From: an uncultured Campylobacterales bacterium
GTDB lineage: Bacteria; Campylobacterota; Campylobacteria; Campylobacterales; Arcobacteraceae
Assembly: GCA_947494995.1 (NCBI GenBank)
Contig: CANLWY010000001.1
Coordinates: forward strand, 744,001 to 808,000
Reading direction: 5' to 3'
Length of the DNA stretch: 64,000 nt
Shown piece after piece: positions 35,069-43,618 of the stretch. Position numbers and translations under genes: made by a program. Position 1 is the stretch's first letter. Every line of letters begins with the position of its first letter. The notes under the pieces are model-generated. The model was not told the DNA's origin and searched no databases. It saw only the letters and a program-made list of their open reading frames with translations.

Positions 35069-36332
35069 TAGAGTTTATACTGATAACTCACAAGAAGTAG
35101 ATAAGAACTCTATTTTTGTTATCTCAAAACAGAATAAAAGATTTGTAGAGAACGCAAAAGAGAATGGATGTAATGAGTTTGTAGATGCTAAAGATCTAAA
35201 AGATCATTTAGATATGAGTTCAATAAAAGTAATAGGTATTACAGGCACTAATGGAAAAACCACAACTGCAGCTGCAATTTATTCAATTCTTTTAGACCTT
35301 GGCTATAAAGTTGCACTTCAAGGAACAAGAGGATTTTTCATAAATGATGAAAGAGTAGAAGAGTATACACTTACAACTCCAGTTCAACTTGGAAATTTTT
35401 CAAATATTCAAAAAGCTATGGAAAATGGCTGTCAATTTTTTGTAATGGAAGTAAGTTCTCATGCAATTGAACAAAAAAGAATTGAAGGTTTAGAGTTTGA
35501 GCTAAAAATTCATACGAATATTACAAGAGATCATCTTGATTATCATGAAACAATAGAAGAGTATATCAATATAAAGAACTCTTTTTTTACAGATGATTCT
35601 AAAAAGCTTATAAATAAAGATGATCCAATAGTTAAATTTAATCAAACAAATGCTTATTCTTATGGAATGGAAAACCCATCAACTTATAATGTATCTGCAT
35701 ATTCATTTAAAAATGGGATGAATGTTATGTTTTCAAAAATTGAAGATATCTACTCTTTTACATCTCCTATGATGGGTATTTTTAATATTTATAATCTTTT
35801 AGCTTCTGTTGCCGCTGTGGATATTACTACAGATAGTGATATTGAAGATATTTGTAGTGTAGTACAAAATCTTGCAGGAGTGAGTGGAAGAATGGAAACT
35901 GTTTCTACAAGCCCTTTTGTAATAGTAGATTTTGCTCATACTCCTGATGGCATGAAAGAAGTACTTGAGAGTTTTAACCATAAAGATATTATTTGTTTAT
36001 TTGGTGCAGGTGGAGATAGAGACCATGATAAAAGACCTCTAATGGGCGAAGTAGCTGCAAACTTTGCAAAAACTATAATAGTGACTTCTGATAACCCAAG
36101 ATTTGAAGACCCTGATTTAATTATTGAAGATATTTGTAAAGGGATTAAGAATCAAAAAAATCTAATAGTTGAAGTAAATAGAAAAGAGGCTATTAGAAAA
36201 GCTGTTGAACTAGGACGTCAAAATCCAGATTCTGTAGTACTTATTTTGGGTAAAGGTGATGAACCTTATCAGACAATATATGATAAAAAGTTCCCTCTTG
36301 TGGATAAAGATGAGGTATTAAAGCATATCTAG
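35049..36332 (+). CDS. murE: UDP-MurNAc-L-Ala-D-Glu:meso-diaminopimelate ligase
   Basis: Adds diaminopimelate to the peptidoglycan precursor in the cytoplasm. 427 residues, slightly short for MurE, as usual in Campylobacterota. It has GITGTNGKTTTAAAIY (P-loop, about 60), the EVSSHAIEQKRIEG and TRDHLDYH segments, GAGGDRDHDKRPLMG and TSDNPRFEDP (the DNPR motif for diaminopimelate). The start is TTG at 35049, since the N-terminal QLIINSRVYTDNS segment is needed and no ATG is in range. It converges with the next gene (four-base overlap of stops). Confidence 0.93.
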   Translation: MQLIINSRVYTDNSQEVDKNSIFVISKQNKRFVENAKENGCNEFVDAKDLKDHLDMSSIKVIGITGTNGKTTTAAAIYSILLDLGYKVALQGTRGFFINDERVEEYTLTTPVQLGNFSNIQKAMENGCQFFVMEVSSHAIEQKRIEGLEFELKIHTNITRDHLDYHETIEEYINIKNSFFTDDSKKLINKDDPIVKFNQTNAYSYGMENPSTYNVSAYSFKNGMNVMFSKIEDIYSFTSPMMGIFNIYNLLASVAAVDITTDSDIEDICSVVQNLAGVSGRMETVSTSPFVIVDFAHTPDGMKEVLESFNHKDIICLFGAGGDRDHDKRPLMGEVAANFAKTIIVTSDNPRFEDPDLIIEDICKGIKNQKNLIVEVNRKEAIRKAVELGRQNPDSVVLILGKGDEPYQTIYDKKFPLVDKDEVLKHI

Positions 36333-37375
36333 TGATATGCTTTAATAATAATACCTTTATTATTCTTTTTTGACTTCACATAGTAGTTTGTTGGAGTTAA
36401 AACTACATCTTCCCCTAAAATATCTTTTACTTGCCAAGATGTTTCAAGAACTCTTTCTCTACTTAGTCCTCTAAACATATACTCTTTTACTTTATCTTGA
36501 AAAGATTGTTCCATGCCTTTTAGCTTAGATTGTATTTTTACAAAAATTTTATTGTCCTCTTCTGCTATTACAGGTATTATTTCAAACCGTAAGGCATTTT
36601 TATTGGCCTTTAAAAAAGTTTTTAAACTTGTTTTACATTTTGCATTTGGAAAAATGTCTCCTGCTTTAAAGTTATAACATTTTAGAGTATTATATTTTTT
36701 TGAATTATAATATTCTTTAAAGTTTTGTTTTTCAAGTTTTACAATTTTTGTAACAATCTTTTCTTTTATTACTTCTTTTATTACTTCAACAGGTTTTTCA
36801 ACTATTTGTATCTCTTTTTCTATTTTAACTAATGGTTTTTCTTGAGTAATTTCTTTTTCTTCTTTATTCTTTTTTTCATCTAAGGCCACTGCTAATAAAG
36901 GTTTTTCTTCAATCTGTTTTTCAATGCTCTTTTTTATTTCTGAATCTTTATTTATTTGAATCTCTTTAGGGGTATTTATTGTTGTTTTTTCTATATGATC
37001 ATTTTTTGTAAATAGATAGATTGTAAGAGCTAAAAGTAAAATTGCAATTACTGCTACTAGATATAAAACTAGGTTTGATTCATCATCATTTTTTTTCTTG
37101 TCTCTTATTGTTGGAATAACAACTTCTTTTTGAGGTTTTTCTTTTTTTTCTATTTTTTTATGAGTTTTTTCTTCTTGAAGTTTTTTTACTTCTTCTTCCT
37201 TCTTTTTTTCAATTCTCTCTTGCTCTTTTTTATTTTCTTCTTCTTTTTTTATTTTCTCTTGTTCTCTTTTTTGAGCAAGTATCTCAGTCTCTTTTTTTAG
37301 TTTTTCTTCAATACTTTCTGTAGTTAATGTTCTATTTAGTACTTCTTTTAGTTTTTCTGATTTATCTTTATCCAA
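36329..37375 (-). CDS. Hypothetical membrane protein with charged coiled coil and C-terminal globular domain
   Basis: 348 residues. Residues 1-95 are an almost pure Lys/Glu coiled coil; a membrane helix follows at about 100-120 (LVLYLVAVIAILLLALTIYLF). Then comes a second charged, extended stretch (about 120-215) and a C-terminal globular domain (about 220-348) with CYNFKAGDIFPNAKC and a final part GLSRERVLETSWQVKDILG. The last ~75 residues are paralogous to the broken gene just upstream. I do not recognise the family. It closes the MoxR-DUF58-VWA locus. Confidence 0.75.
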   Translation of the reverse strand: MDKDKSEKLKEVLNRTLTTESIEEKLKKETEILAQKREQEKIKKEEENKKEQERIEKKKEEEVKKLQEEKTHKKIEKKEKPQKEVVIPTIRDKKKNDDESNLVLYLVAVIAILLLALTIYLFTKNDHIEKTTINTPKEIQINKDSEIKKSIEKQIEEKPLLAVALDEKKNKEEKEITQEKPLVKIEKEIQIVEKPVEVIKEVIKEKIVTKIVKLEKQNFKEYYNSKKYNTLKCYNFKAGDIFPNAKCKTSLKTFLKANKNALRFEIIPVIAEEDNKIFVKIQSKLKGMEQSFQDKVKEYMFRGLSRERVLETSWQVKDILGEDVVLTPTNYYVKSKKNNKGIIIKAYH

Positions 37376-37385
37376 TTTTATACCT

Positions 37386-37617
37386 TTAGTAATATGCTTT
37401 TAAAATAATTCCACTATTTGTTTTAGCAGCTTTTATAAAATAGTTATTAGAAGTAATAATACTCTTCTTTCCTAAAACTTCTTTTATATGCCAAGTTGCT
37501 TCTGCAACTCTTTTTGTAGAAATACCAGTTAATATATTCTTGTAAAATTTTATTATACGATTTATATTTATCTATCTCTTTTAAAATTGAATTTAACTCT
37601 TTACTTATATTAGCCAC
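37386..37617 (-). pseudogene. Frameshifted small paralog of the C-terminal domain of the next gene
   Basis: From GTG at 37617 (AAGGTGG context) the reading is VANISKELNSILKEIDKY to KILQEYI; after loss of an AT in a TATATT run it must shift frame to give LTGISTKRVAEATWHIKEV, then LGKKSIITSNNYFIKAAK and TNSGIILKAYY before TAA at 37388. The second part matches FRGLSRERVLETSWQVKD and NKGIIIKAYH of the protein at 36329-37375. It follows the VWA stop directly. A single frameshift suggests recent loss, or a sequencing slip in a short AT run. Confidence 0.75.
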
Positions 37618-37619
37618 CT

Positions 37620-38534
37620 TTACTCCCTATTTTTTAAATATATAAATAGTATAAAAGAGATAATAGCAAAAAATAATGGAAAAAAGAATAAATACTCTTT
37701 TAATGTTATTTTATTGTTCTCAATTTTACTTTTTTCCAAGGCGTCAATTTGAGTATAAATATCTTTTAAATCATCTTTTGAAAAAGCAATATATGATTTT
37801 CCATTTGTTTCCTTTGAGATATGATTTAACATAATTTTATTTGACTGTCCAATTCCTACACTATAAACTTTTATAGAGTGTTTTTTTAGTAGTTTTATAA
37901 TTACGTCTAAAGGAATAGTGCTTGAATTATCTTTTCCATCACTTAAGAGAATCACAATTTTTGATTTGGCTTTAGAGTTTTTTAAAATATTTATAGCAGA
38001 AGCTAAGGAATCAATCATAGCTGTTTTATCTCCTACTATGCCAACTTCTAAATAATCTACAATTTCTTGTTGAGCTTCTTTATCAAAACTAAGTGGTGTT
38101 GCCATCATTACAGAAGTACCAAACACTACAATTGCAACATTGTCGTTTACTCTTTTTGGAAGAAAATCTTTTACAATATCTTTTACAACTGTAAATCTAT
38201 CTTCTTCTTGGTTTTGTCTATTTAAGCCAAGCTCTTTCATAGAACCACTTGTATCTAAACTTAAAACTATATCAATACCATCATTTTTTATAATTTGTGT
38301 ATTTAGTTGTTTATATGGAGAGGCTAGGGCAAGTGTTGAAGCAATAATTACAAAATATTTTAAAACAGATAACAGGACAAATGACTTATGTTTTGTTTCT
38401 TCAAATATATTAAGATGGGGAATTATATACGTAGGTATCTTTGCTTTACAAAAAATTGCACAGATTATAAAAAGTGGAATAATTAATAAAAATAAGGGGT
38501 ACTCAAATTTTAAATCAAATAAATAACTAAACAT
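37620..38534 (-). CDS. VWA-domain membrane protein (BatA/BatB type)
   Basis: A von Willebrand A domain with a MIDAS site between membrane helices. ATG 38534 (MFSYLFDLKFEYPLFLL) is preferred to an upstream ATG at 38558 that would overlap the previous gene further; this gives 304 residues. Helices near 10-30 and 50-70, then the VWA domain: DIVLSLDTSGSMKEL (MIDAS DxSGS), VFGTSVMMATPLSFD, VGDKTAMIDSLASAI with the MIDAS Thr, ILLSDGKDNSS; a C-terminal helix FFPLFFAIISFILFIYL. Belongs to the MoxR-DUF58-VWA set, thought to act as chaperone-like complexes at the membrane. Confidence 0.85.
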   Translation of the reverse strand: MFSYLFDLKFEYPLFLLIIPLFIICAIFCKAKIPTYIIPHLNIFEETKHKSFVLLSVLKYFVIIASTLALASPYKQLNTQIIKNDGIDIVLSLDTSGSMKELGLNRQNQEEDRFTVVKDIVKDFLPKRVNDNVAIVVFGTSVMMATPLSFDKEAQQEIVDYLEVGIVGDKTAMIDSLASAINILKNSKAKSKIVILLSDGKDNSSTIPLDVIIKLLKKHSIKVYSVGIGQSNKIMLNHISKETNGKSYIAFSKDDLKDIYTQIDALEKSKIENNKITLKEYLFFFPLFFAIISFILFIYLKNRE

Positions 38535-38913
38535 CAATACTATCCATAAATCTTCCAAAAATGATTTTTACATTATCATTTAAAGGTTCTACTTCTTTTT
38601 TATATTTGAAATTTTCAAGTTCTTCAATAAGTTCATTACAAACTCTCTTTTCTCTCTCATTATGAGCTAAAAGTCTTGCATATTTTGTGATTGTATATGC
38701 TGAGTTTTTAGTATTATTTAAATCAAGCTCTTTTAAAATTTTAAAATATTTTTTTCTTTTATCTTTAGATTTATTAGAAAAGTATTTATATATAAAAAAA
38801 ATAAAGCTAATGATTAATATTAGTCCTAAAATCCACAAAAGCATGTAAATATATAAAGAGAAGTCAGGAATTTCTACTAACTCTTTTATGTCATGGATTT
38901 TAATTTCATTCAT
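38527..38913 (-). CDS. Small single-span membrane protein of the MoxR/VWA locus (DUF4381-like)
   Basis: 128 residues: a short N-terminal tail IKELVEIPDFSLYIYMLL, one strong membrane helix (LLWILGLILIISFIFFIYKYF), then a basic helical cytoplasmic part (KKYFKILKELDLNNTKNSAY, TITKYARLLAH). Size, topology and position between DUF58 and the VWA gene fit DUF4381, but the sequence is divergent. It overlaps DUF58 by one base and the VWA gene by eight. Confidence 0.75.
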   Translation of the reverse strand: MNEIKIHDIKELVEIPDFSLYIYMLLWILGLILIISFIFFIYKYFSNKSKDKRKKYFKILKELDLNNTKNSAYTITKYARLLAHNEREKRVCNELIEELENFKYKKEVEPLNDNVKIIFGRFMDSIDV

Positions 38914-39746
38914 TATTTCATAAGCCTTAAAAGTTTTGGTAGAGCTTCTTCATCAGTATAAATTTTTGTAAATCTTACTCCACATTTTTGAAAGTGTTCA
39001 TAAAGGATATGGTCATTTTCCTTTACTTTTTGTTCATACTTCAAAATAGTTCCTTTATTTATACTTCCATCAAAAGTTTTATTTGTAGCTGGATCTATTA
39101 GGTTTACATTACCTAATTCAAATGGTTTTTCTTCAAATCTATCTCTTACAATAATTGCTACTATTTCATGTTTTTTACTTAAAATTCTTAAATCTAAGTT
39201 TTGAATATCAAAAAAGTCGCCAATTAAAAAGATAATAGATTTTTTTCTAATATGCTTAAATAGTTCATCTGTTATTGTTTTATAGTTACAAAGTCTACCT
39301 ATTGATTTATATTCAAATATCTTTTCACTCATTTTAGTAACAGAGTAATTTCTTTTTGACTTTTTTGTGCAAAGTTCAATACTCTCATTTACAATATATG
39401 AAGAGAATGGATCTCCTTGTTTTACACATGAGTAGCCAAGTATTGCACAGATTTCAGTAATAAGTTCTTGTTTGAATTTTTTAGAACCAAAATATATAGA
39501 ACCATTCAAAATGGGAACAATATTTATATTTAACTCTTTTTGAGCATGGAATACTTTTACATACGGTTTTTTAAACTTTGCACTAATAATCCAATCAATC
39601 TTTTTTACATCTTCTCCATATTCATACTCTTTTAACTCTAAAAAATCATATCCTTCACCTTTTAATAAAGATGAATTATTTCCTATGACTTCTGAAAATA
39701 TTTGTCTTCTAGTTTTTATTATGATTTTTTTTAAAGTATAATTCAT
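38913..39746 (-). CDS. DUF58-domain protein
   Basis: 277 residues, no membrane segment. The DUF58 core is LLKGEGYDFLELKEYEYGED split as GEGYDFLELKEYEYG and VKKIDWIISAKFKKPYVK, the family hallmark (R/D-x-Y-x-x-G-D-D-x-R-x-I-D-W), followed by a degenerate VWA-like fold (IFLIGDFFDI, IVAIIVRDRFE). Always found with MoxR ATPases. It starts three bases after the MoxR stop. Confidence 0.88.
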   Translation of the reverse strand: MNYTLKKIIIKTRRQIFSEVIGNNSSLLKGEGYDFLELKEYEYGEDVKKIDWIISAKFKKPYVKVFHAQKELNINIVPILNGSIYFGSKKFKQELITEICAILGYSCVKQGDPFSSYIVNESIELCTKKSKRNYSVTKMSEKIFEYKSIGRLCNYKTITDELFKHIRKKSIIFLIGDFFDIQNLDLRILSKKHEIVAIIVRDRFEEKPFELGNVNLIDPATNKTFDGSINKGTILKYEQKVKENDHILYEHFQKCGVRFTKIYTDEEALPKLLRLMK

Positions 39747-39749
39747 TGA

Positions 39750-40700
39750 TTATGGGATTGCAATCTTTTCTAGAATTTTTTGGATTAAATCATCAGTTTT
39801 TATATCCATTGCTTCTGCTTCATAACTAAGAATAATTCTGTGTCTTAATACATTCTTTGCTATTAATGCAATATCTATTGGAGATACATAGTTATTCCCT
39901 CTAATAAATGCCATAGCTTTTACAGCTTTAAACATATCAATTGTTGCCCTTGGACTAGCTCCAAACTGGATATAATCTTTTATCTCTTCCAGGTCATAGT
40001 TTTCAGGTTCTCTTGTTGCACAAATTATATTAACAATATATTCTTCAAGCTCTTTATCAATATGAATATTTGTAACTTCTCTTTTTAGATCTCTTAATAC
40101 ATCTTTATTAATGATTTTATGCATCTCTAAAATTTCGTTTTGTGATACCCTTTTTGCTATTTCATATTCTTCTTCTTTTGTATTGTAGCCTACTACAATT
40201 TTAAACATAAATCTATCTAATTGAGCTTCTGGAAGTGAGTATGCTCCTTCTTGTTCAATTGGGTTTTGAGTTGCAAGAACTAAAAAAGGAGGGTCCACTC
40301 TAAATGAATCTTCTGCAATAGTAACTTGTCTTTCTTGCATAACTTCAAGAAGTGCAGATTGAACTTTTGCTGGGGCTCTATTTATCTCATCAGCAAGTAA
40401 AAGGTTTGTAAAGATAGGACCTTTTTTGATTTTAAATTCACCTGTTTTCATATCATAAATTTGTGCACCAATAATATCACTAGGAAGAAGGTCTGGAGTA
40501 AACTGAACCCTTTTAAATTGTAAATCAATTACATCTGCTAAAGTTTTTACTGTAGTAGTTTTTGCAAGTCCAGGAACACCTTCAAGTAAAATATGACCGT
40601 TTGTTAAAAGACCTATTAGTAAGGCATCTATCATATCTTTTTGACCAATAATTACTTTTGAGATTTCTTGTTTAATTTCATCTATTAAATTGTTTGACAT
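39750..40700 (-). CDS. MoxR-family AAA+ ATPase
   Basis: 316 residues. Walker A is LLEGVPGLAKTTTVKTL (about 38-54), Walker B is LLLADEINRAPAKVQSALLEVMQERQ split as LLADEINRAPAK and SALLEVMQERQVT, sensor 1 is VLATQNPIEQEGAYSLPEAQ, and the C-terminal lid contains GASPRATIDMFKAVKA. MoxR proteins act with VWA partners to fold or activate other proteins. First gene of a five-cistron minus-strand locus. Confidence 0.93.
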   Translation of the reverse strand: MSNNLIDEIKQEISKVIIGQKDMIDALLIGLLTNGHILLEGVPGLAKTTTVKTLADVIDLQFKRVQFTPDLLPSDIIGAQIYDMKTGEFKIKKGPIFTNLLLADEINRAPAKVQSALLEVMQERQVTIAEDSFRVDPPFLVLATQNPIEQEGAYSLPEAQLDRFMFKIVVGYNTKEEEYEIAKRVSQNEILEMHKIINKDVLRDLKREVTNIHIDKELEEYIVNIICATREPENYDLEEIKDYIQFGASPRATIDMFKAVKAMAFIRGNNYVSPIDIALIAKNVLRHRIILSYEAEAMDIKTDDLIQKILEKIAIP

Positions 40701-40867
40701 TATTCACTTCTTCTTTAATTTGTGCTATTTTATCAAAAGAGTAATAAAGAGAGTTTAAAAACAGAAAAAAACTCTATTTTATATTGATTTTAATGAAGCT
40801 AATTAAGATTTTTTATTTTTTATTAATCTATAAACTTTATAATCCATGAAAACTTTGAAGAGAACTT

Positions 40868-41536
40868 ATGAAACTATTAATAAAATCTGTTTTAATTTTG
40901 GCAACTATTTTTACTACAACACTTCTAGTAATCAAATTCAGTGGAGTTTTAACAGTTGATGATATAAAGAACTTGTTTGAAACATTAAAATCCCAACCTT
41001 CATATATTTTAGGAGCAATTATTGTTCTTTTACTATTTATTGATCTTTTTATAGCAGTTCCAACTATGACAATAATTATTCTTGCTGGATATTTTATTGG
41101 TTTTGAATTAGCTGTATTTTATACTTTTATTGGTTTACTATTAGCTTCTTTAACAGGATATTTCTTATCAAAAAAATATGGAATGAGGGTTTTAAATAAA
41201 TTAAGTTCCAATGAAGAACAAAAGATACAAATGACAGAGCTTTTTAATAAACATGGAGTACTAGTACTCGTTTTATCAAGAGCTGTTCCAATGCTTCCTG
41301 AAATTTCATCGTGTTTAGCAGGAACTTGTAATATGTCTTTAAAAAGATTTTTACTTGCATGGTCTATAGGTACAGTTCCATATTTATGTGTAATAGCATA
41401 TGCAGGTTCAATTAGTAATTTAGATAATCCAATGCCTGCAATTTATGCAGCAATTGGTATAACTTTAGTGTTTTGGTTTTTATGGCTTATTTTTATGAAA
41501 AAAAATAAGTTGAAGGCTCAAAAAGAGTTTGTTTAA
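40868..41536 (+). CDS. TVP38/TMEM64 family (VTT domain) membrane protein
   Basis: 222 residues with about five membrane helices. The VTT/DedA-like signature is visible as TMTIIILAGYFIGFELAVFY, then GLLLASLTGYFLSKKYGMR and the re-entrant LSRAVPMLPEISSCLAGTCNMSLKRF split as SRAVPMLPEISS and AGTCNMSLKRF. Related proteins are thought to move lipids across membranes. A single gene ahead of the rpsB leader. Confidence 0.85.
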   Translation: MKLLIKSVLILATIFTTTLLVIKFSGVLTVDDIKNLFETLKSQPSYILGAIIVLLLFIDLFIAVPTMTIIILAGYFIGFELAVFYTFIGLLLASLTGYFLSKKYGMRVLNKLSSNEEQKIQMTELFNKHGVLVLVLSRAVPMLPEISSCLAGTCNMSLKRFLLAWSIGTVPYLCVIAYAGSISNLDNPMPAIYAAIGITLVFWFLWLIFMKKNKLKAQKEFV

Positions 41537-41567
41537 ACACTTAAAGAAATATTAAACTTAACTTAGA

Positions 41568-41573
41568 TAAAAT
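41568..41573 (+). promoter_or_regulatory. -10 box of rpsB-tsf
   Basis: TAAAAT in the context TAGATAAAATCACG. It predicts a start near 41580 and a leader of about 117 bases. Confidence 0.5.
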
Positions 41574-41596
41574 CACGTCTCTATTTTAAATAGATA

Positions 41597-41671
41597 CCTC
41601 GCATGTGTCAATCCTGGTATGGGTTGTGACAAGTATTGTACTTGCCATTAAGGGACACAGAGGCTAAACCC
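41597..41671 (+). promoter_or_regulatory. Structured 5' leader of rpsB (candidate S2 autoregulatory RNA)
   Basis: A closing stem (CCTC 41597-41600 with GAGG 41660-41663, and GTGTC 41605-41609 with GACAC 41654-41658) encloses two hairpins: AATCC/GGGTT (41610-41614/41621-41625) and CAAGTA/TACTTG (41630-41635/41639-41644, loop TTG). AACCC at 41667-41671 can pair with the same GGGTT, giving a pseudoknot or switch. In E. coli the rpsB leader (catalogued as t44) is the target of S2 autoregulation; I infer the same role here. Two mini-ORFs (41603-41629, 41619-41651) occur inside but lack ribosome sites. Confidence 0.7.
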
Positions 41672-41696
41672 TAAAAAATTAAAACAAGGAAAAACT

Positions 41697-42503
41697 ATGG
41701 TTACTATGAAAGACCTATTAGAATGTGGTGTACACTTCGGACACCAAACAAGAAGATGGAATCCAAAAATGAAGAAATTCATTTTCGGTGTTAGAAAGAA
41801 CATTTATATTATCGACTTACAAAAGACGTTAAGATATTTCAGATATACATATAATGTAGTTAGAGATGCAGCTGCACAAGGTGAAACAATGATTTTTGTT
41901 GGTACTAAAAAGCAAGCTAGCCAAGCTGTAAAAGATGCAGCTATCAAATGTGGTATGCCTTACGTTAACCACAGATGGTTAGGTGGAATGTTAACTAACT
42001 ACGGAACAATTAAAAAATCAATTAGAAAATTAGAAGTTATTAAAAAAATGAGAGAAGAAGGTCAATTAGATCTTTTAACTAAAAAAGAAGCATTAATGCT
42101 TACTAGAAAAGAAGCTAAGTTAGAGTTATACCTTGGTGGAATTAAAGAAATGAACAAATTACCTGATATGATGTTTGTTTTAGATGCAGTAAAAGAAAAA
42201 ATTGCTATTCAAGAAGCTAGAAGATTAGGAATTAAAGTTGTAGCTCCTTTAGATACTAACTGTGACCCTGATGTTGTTGATTTCCCAATTCCAGGAAATG
42301 ATGATGCAATCAGATCTATTCAACTATTTTGTAACGAAATGGCTGAAGCTATGAATGAAGGTAAAGCTGCATTAGCTGAAGAAGAAGGTACTGAAGTTGA
42401 AGAAGCTCCAGTTTCTGAAGAAGAAGCAGCAGAAGTTGTAGCTGAAGCAGTTACAGAAGGTGAAGCTGAAGAAGCAACTGAAGCAAAAACAGAGGAAGCG
42501 TAA
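41697..42503 (+). CDS. rpsB: 30S ribosomal protein S2
   Basis: 268 residues. The S2 fold is clear from [53 protein letters not shown] and PLDTNCDPD. From about residue 225 it has a long Ala/Glu-rich acidic tail (about 45 residues) common in Campylobacterota S2. The ribosome site ACAAGGAAAAACT precedes ATG. It is followed by tsf after two bases. Confidence 0.97.
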   Translation: MVTMKDLLECGVHFGHQTRRWNPKMKKFIFGVRKNIYIIDLQKTLRYFRYTYNVVRDAAAQGETMIFVGTKKQASQAVKDAAIKCGMPYVNHRWLGGMLTNYGTIKKSIRKLEVIKKMREEGQLDLLTKKEALMLTRKEAKLELYLGGIKEMNKLPDMMFVLDAVKEKIAIQEARRLGIKVVAPLDTNCDPDVVDFPIPGNDDAIRSIQLFCNEMAEAMNEGKAALAEEEGTEVEEAPVSEEEAAEVVAEAVTEGEAEEATEAKTEEA

Positions 42504-42505
42504 TC

Positions 42506-43546
42506 ATGGCTGGTGCAACTCCAAAATTAATTAAAGAGTTAAGAGAAAAGTCTGGTGCAGGAATGCTTGATTGTAAAAAAGCACTTAATGAGTGTGATGG
42601 AAACATTGAAGAAGCAGTAAAGTATTTAAGAGAAGCTGGATTAGTAAAAGCAGCTAAAAAATCTTCAAATGTAGCAGCAGAAGGTATTATTAACATTTTA
42701 GTAAATGATGATAATACTAATGCAACTATGATTGAAGTTAACTCTCAAACTGACTTCGTTGCTAAAAATGAGCAATTCCTTAACTTAGTAAATGGAATTA
42801 CAGCTCACGCTCAAGCAAATGCTATTGCAGATGCAGAAGCATTAGCAGCATCAACAATTGATGGTCAAGATTTCCCAACATTCTTAAATGAGAAAATTGC
42901 AGTTATCGGTGAGAACTTAGTTGCAAGAAAAGTTTCAAATGTATCTGGTGAAGTTGTAAATGCTTATGTTCACTTAGGAAAAGTAGGTGTTGTTTTAGCT
43001 GCTACTTGTGATGAAGCTGCAAAAGAAAAAACTACTGACCTATTAAAGAAGATTGCAATGCACGCAGCTTCAATGAAACCAACTGTTATCTCTTACCAAG
43101 ATTTAGCACCTGAGTTTATTGAGTCAGAAAACAAAGCAATTATTGCTGATATTGAAAAAGAGAATGAAGAGTTAGTAAGACTTGGAAAACCTCTTAAAAA
43201 TATTCCTGAGTTTGTATCAAAAGTTCAATTAACTGATGAAGCTGTTGCAGCTGCTGAAGCTAAAATGAAAGAAGAGTTATTAGCTCAAGGTAAACCAGAG
43301 AAAATTATTGGAAACATTGTTAAGGGTAAAATTAACAGATGGATTGAAGATAACTCTCAATTAGATAGAGCTCACGCTTTATTATCTCAAACTTATGTTA
43401 TGGATGATTCAATGACTGTTGAACAAGCTATTGCTGCTTGTGATGCATCAATCAAATTAACTGAATATGTTAGATTTGAACTTGGTGAAGGTATTGAGAA
43501 AAAAGAAGAAGATTTCGCGGCAGAAGTTGCAGCGCAAATGTCTTAA
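42506..43546 (+). CDS. tsf: Elongation factor Ts
   Basis: Nucleotide-exchange factor for EF-Tu. 346 residues: LIKELREKSGAGMLDCKKAL and YLREAGLVKAAKKS are the N-terminal UBA-like module, MIEVNSQTDFVAKNEQF the core contact segment, VARKVSNVSGEVVNAYVH the first repeat. The dimerisation region carries an insertion (about 200-290), as in the longer EF-Ts proteins of this group. Confidence 0.96.
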   Translation: MAGATPKLIKELREKSGAGMLDCKKALNECDGNIEEAVKYLREAGLVKAAKKSSNVAAEGIINILVNDDNTNATMIEVNSQTDFVAKNEQFLNLVNGITAHAQANAIADAEALAASTIDGQDFPTFLNEKIAVIGENLVARKVSNVSGEVVNAYVHLGKVGVVLAATCDEAAKEKTTDLLKKIAMHAASMKPTVISYQDLAPEFIESENKAIIADIEKENEELVRLGKPLKNIPEFVSKVQLTDEAVAAAEAKMKEELLAQGKPEKIIGNIVKGKINRWIEDNSQLDRAHALLSQTYVMDDSMTVEQAIAACDASIKLTEYVRFELGEGIEKKEEDFAAEVAAQMS

Positions 43547-43576
43547 TAAAAAAACTTACCAAATATAATGAAGCTG

Positions 43577-43618
43577 CAGTAATGAGTGAAAAGTTAGATA
43601 AACAATCACTCATTACTG
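43577..43618 (+). promoter_or_regulatory. 13-bp inverted repeat covering the start codon of the LolD-like gene
   Basis: CAGTAATGAGTGA (43577-43589) and its exact reverse complement (43606-43618) with a 16-base spacer. The left arm contains ATG 43582. In RNA this would hide the start codon. It could be a translational switch or a tsf 3' end. A TATAAT box at 43564-43569 would start transcription within about six bases of the ATG. Confidence 0.6.

Noticed and set aside
41603-41651. Mini-ORFs in the rpsB leader as regulatory leader peptides
   Set aside because: No ribosome sites and both lie within the paired regions; the RNA structure is the simpler explanation.
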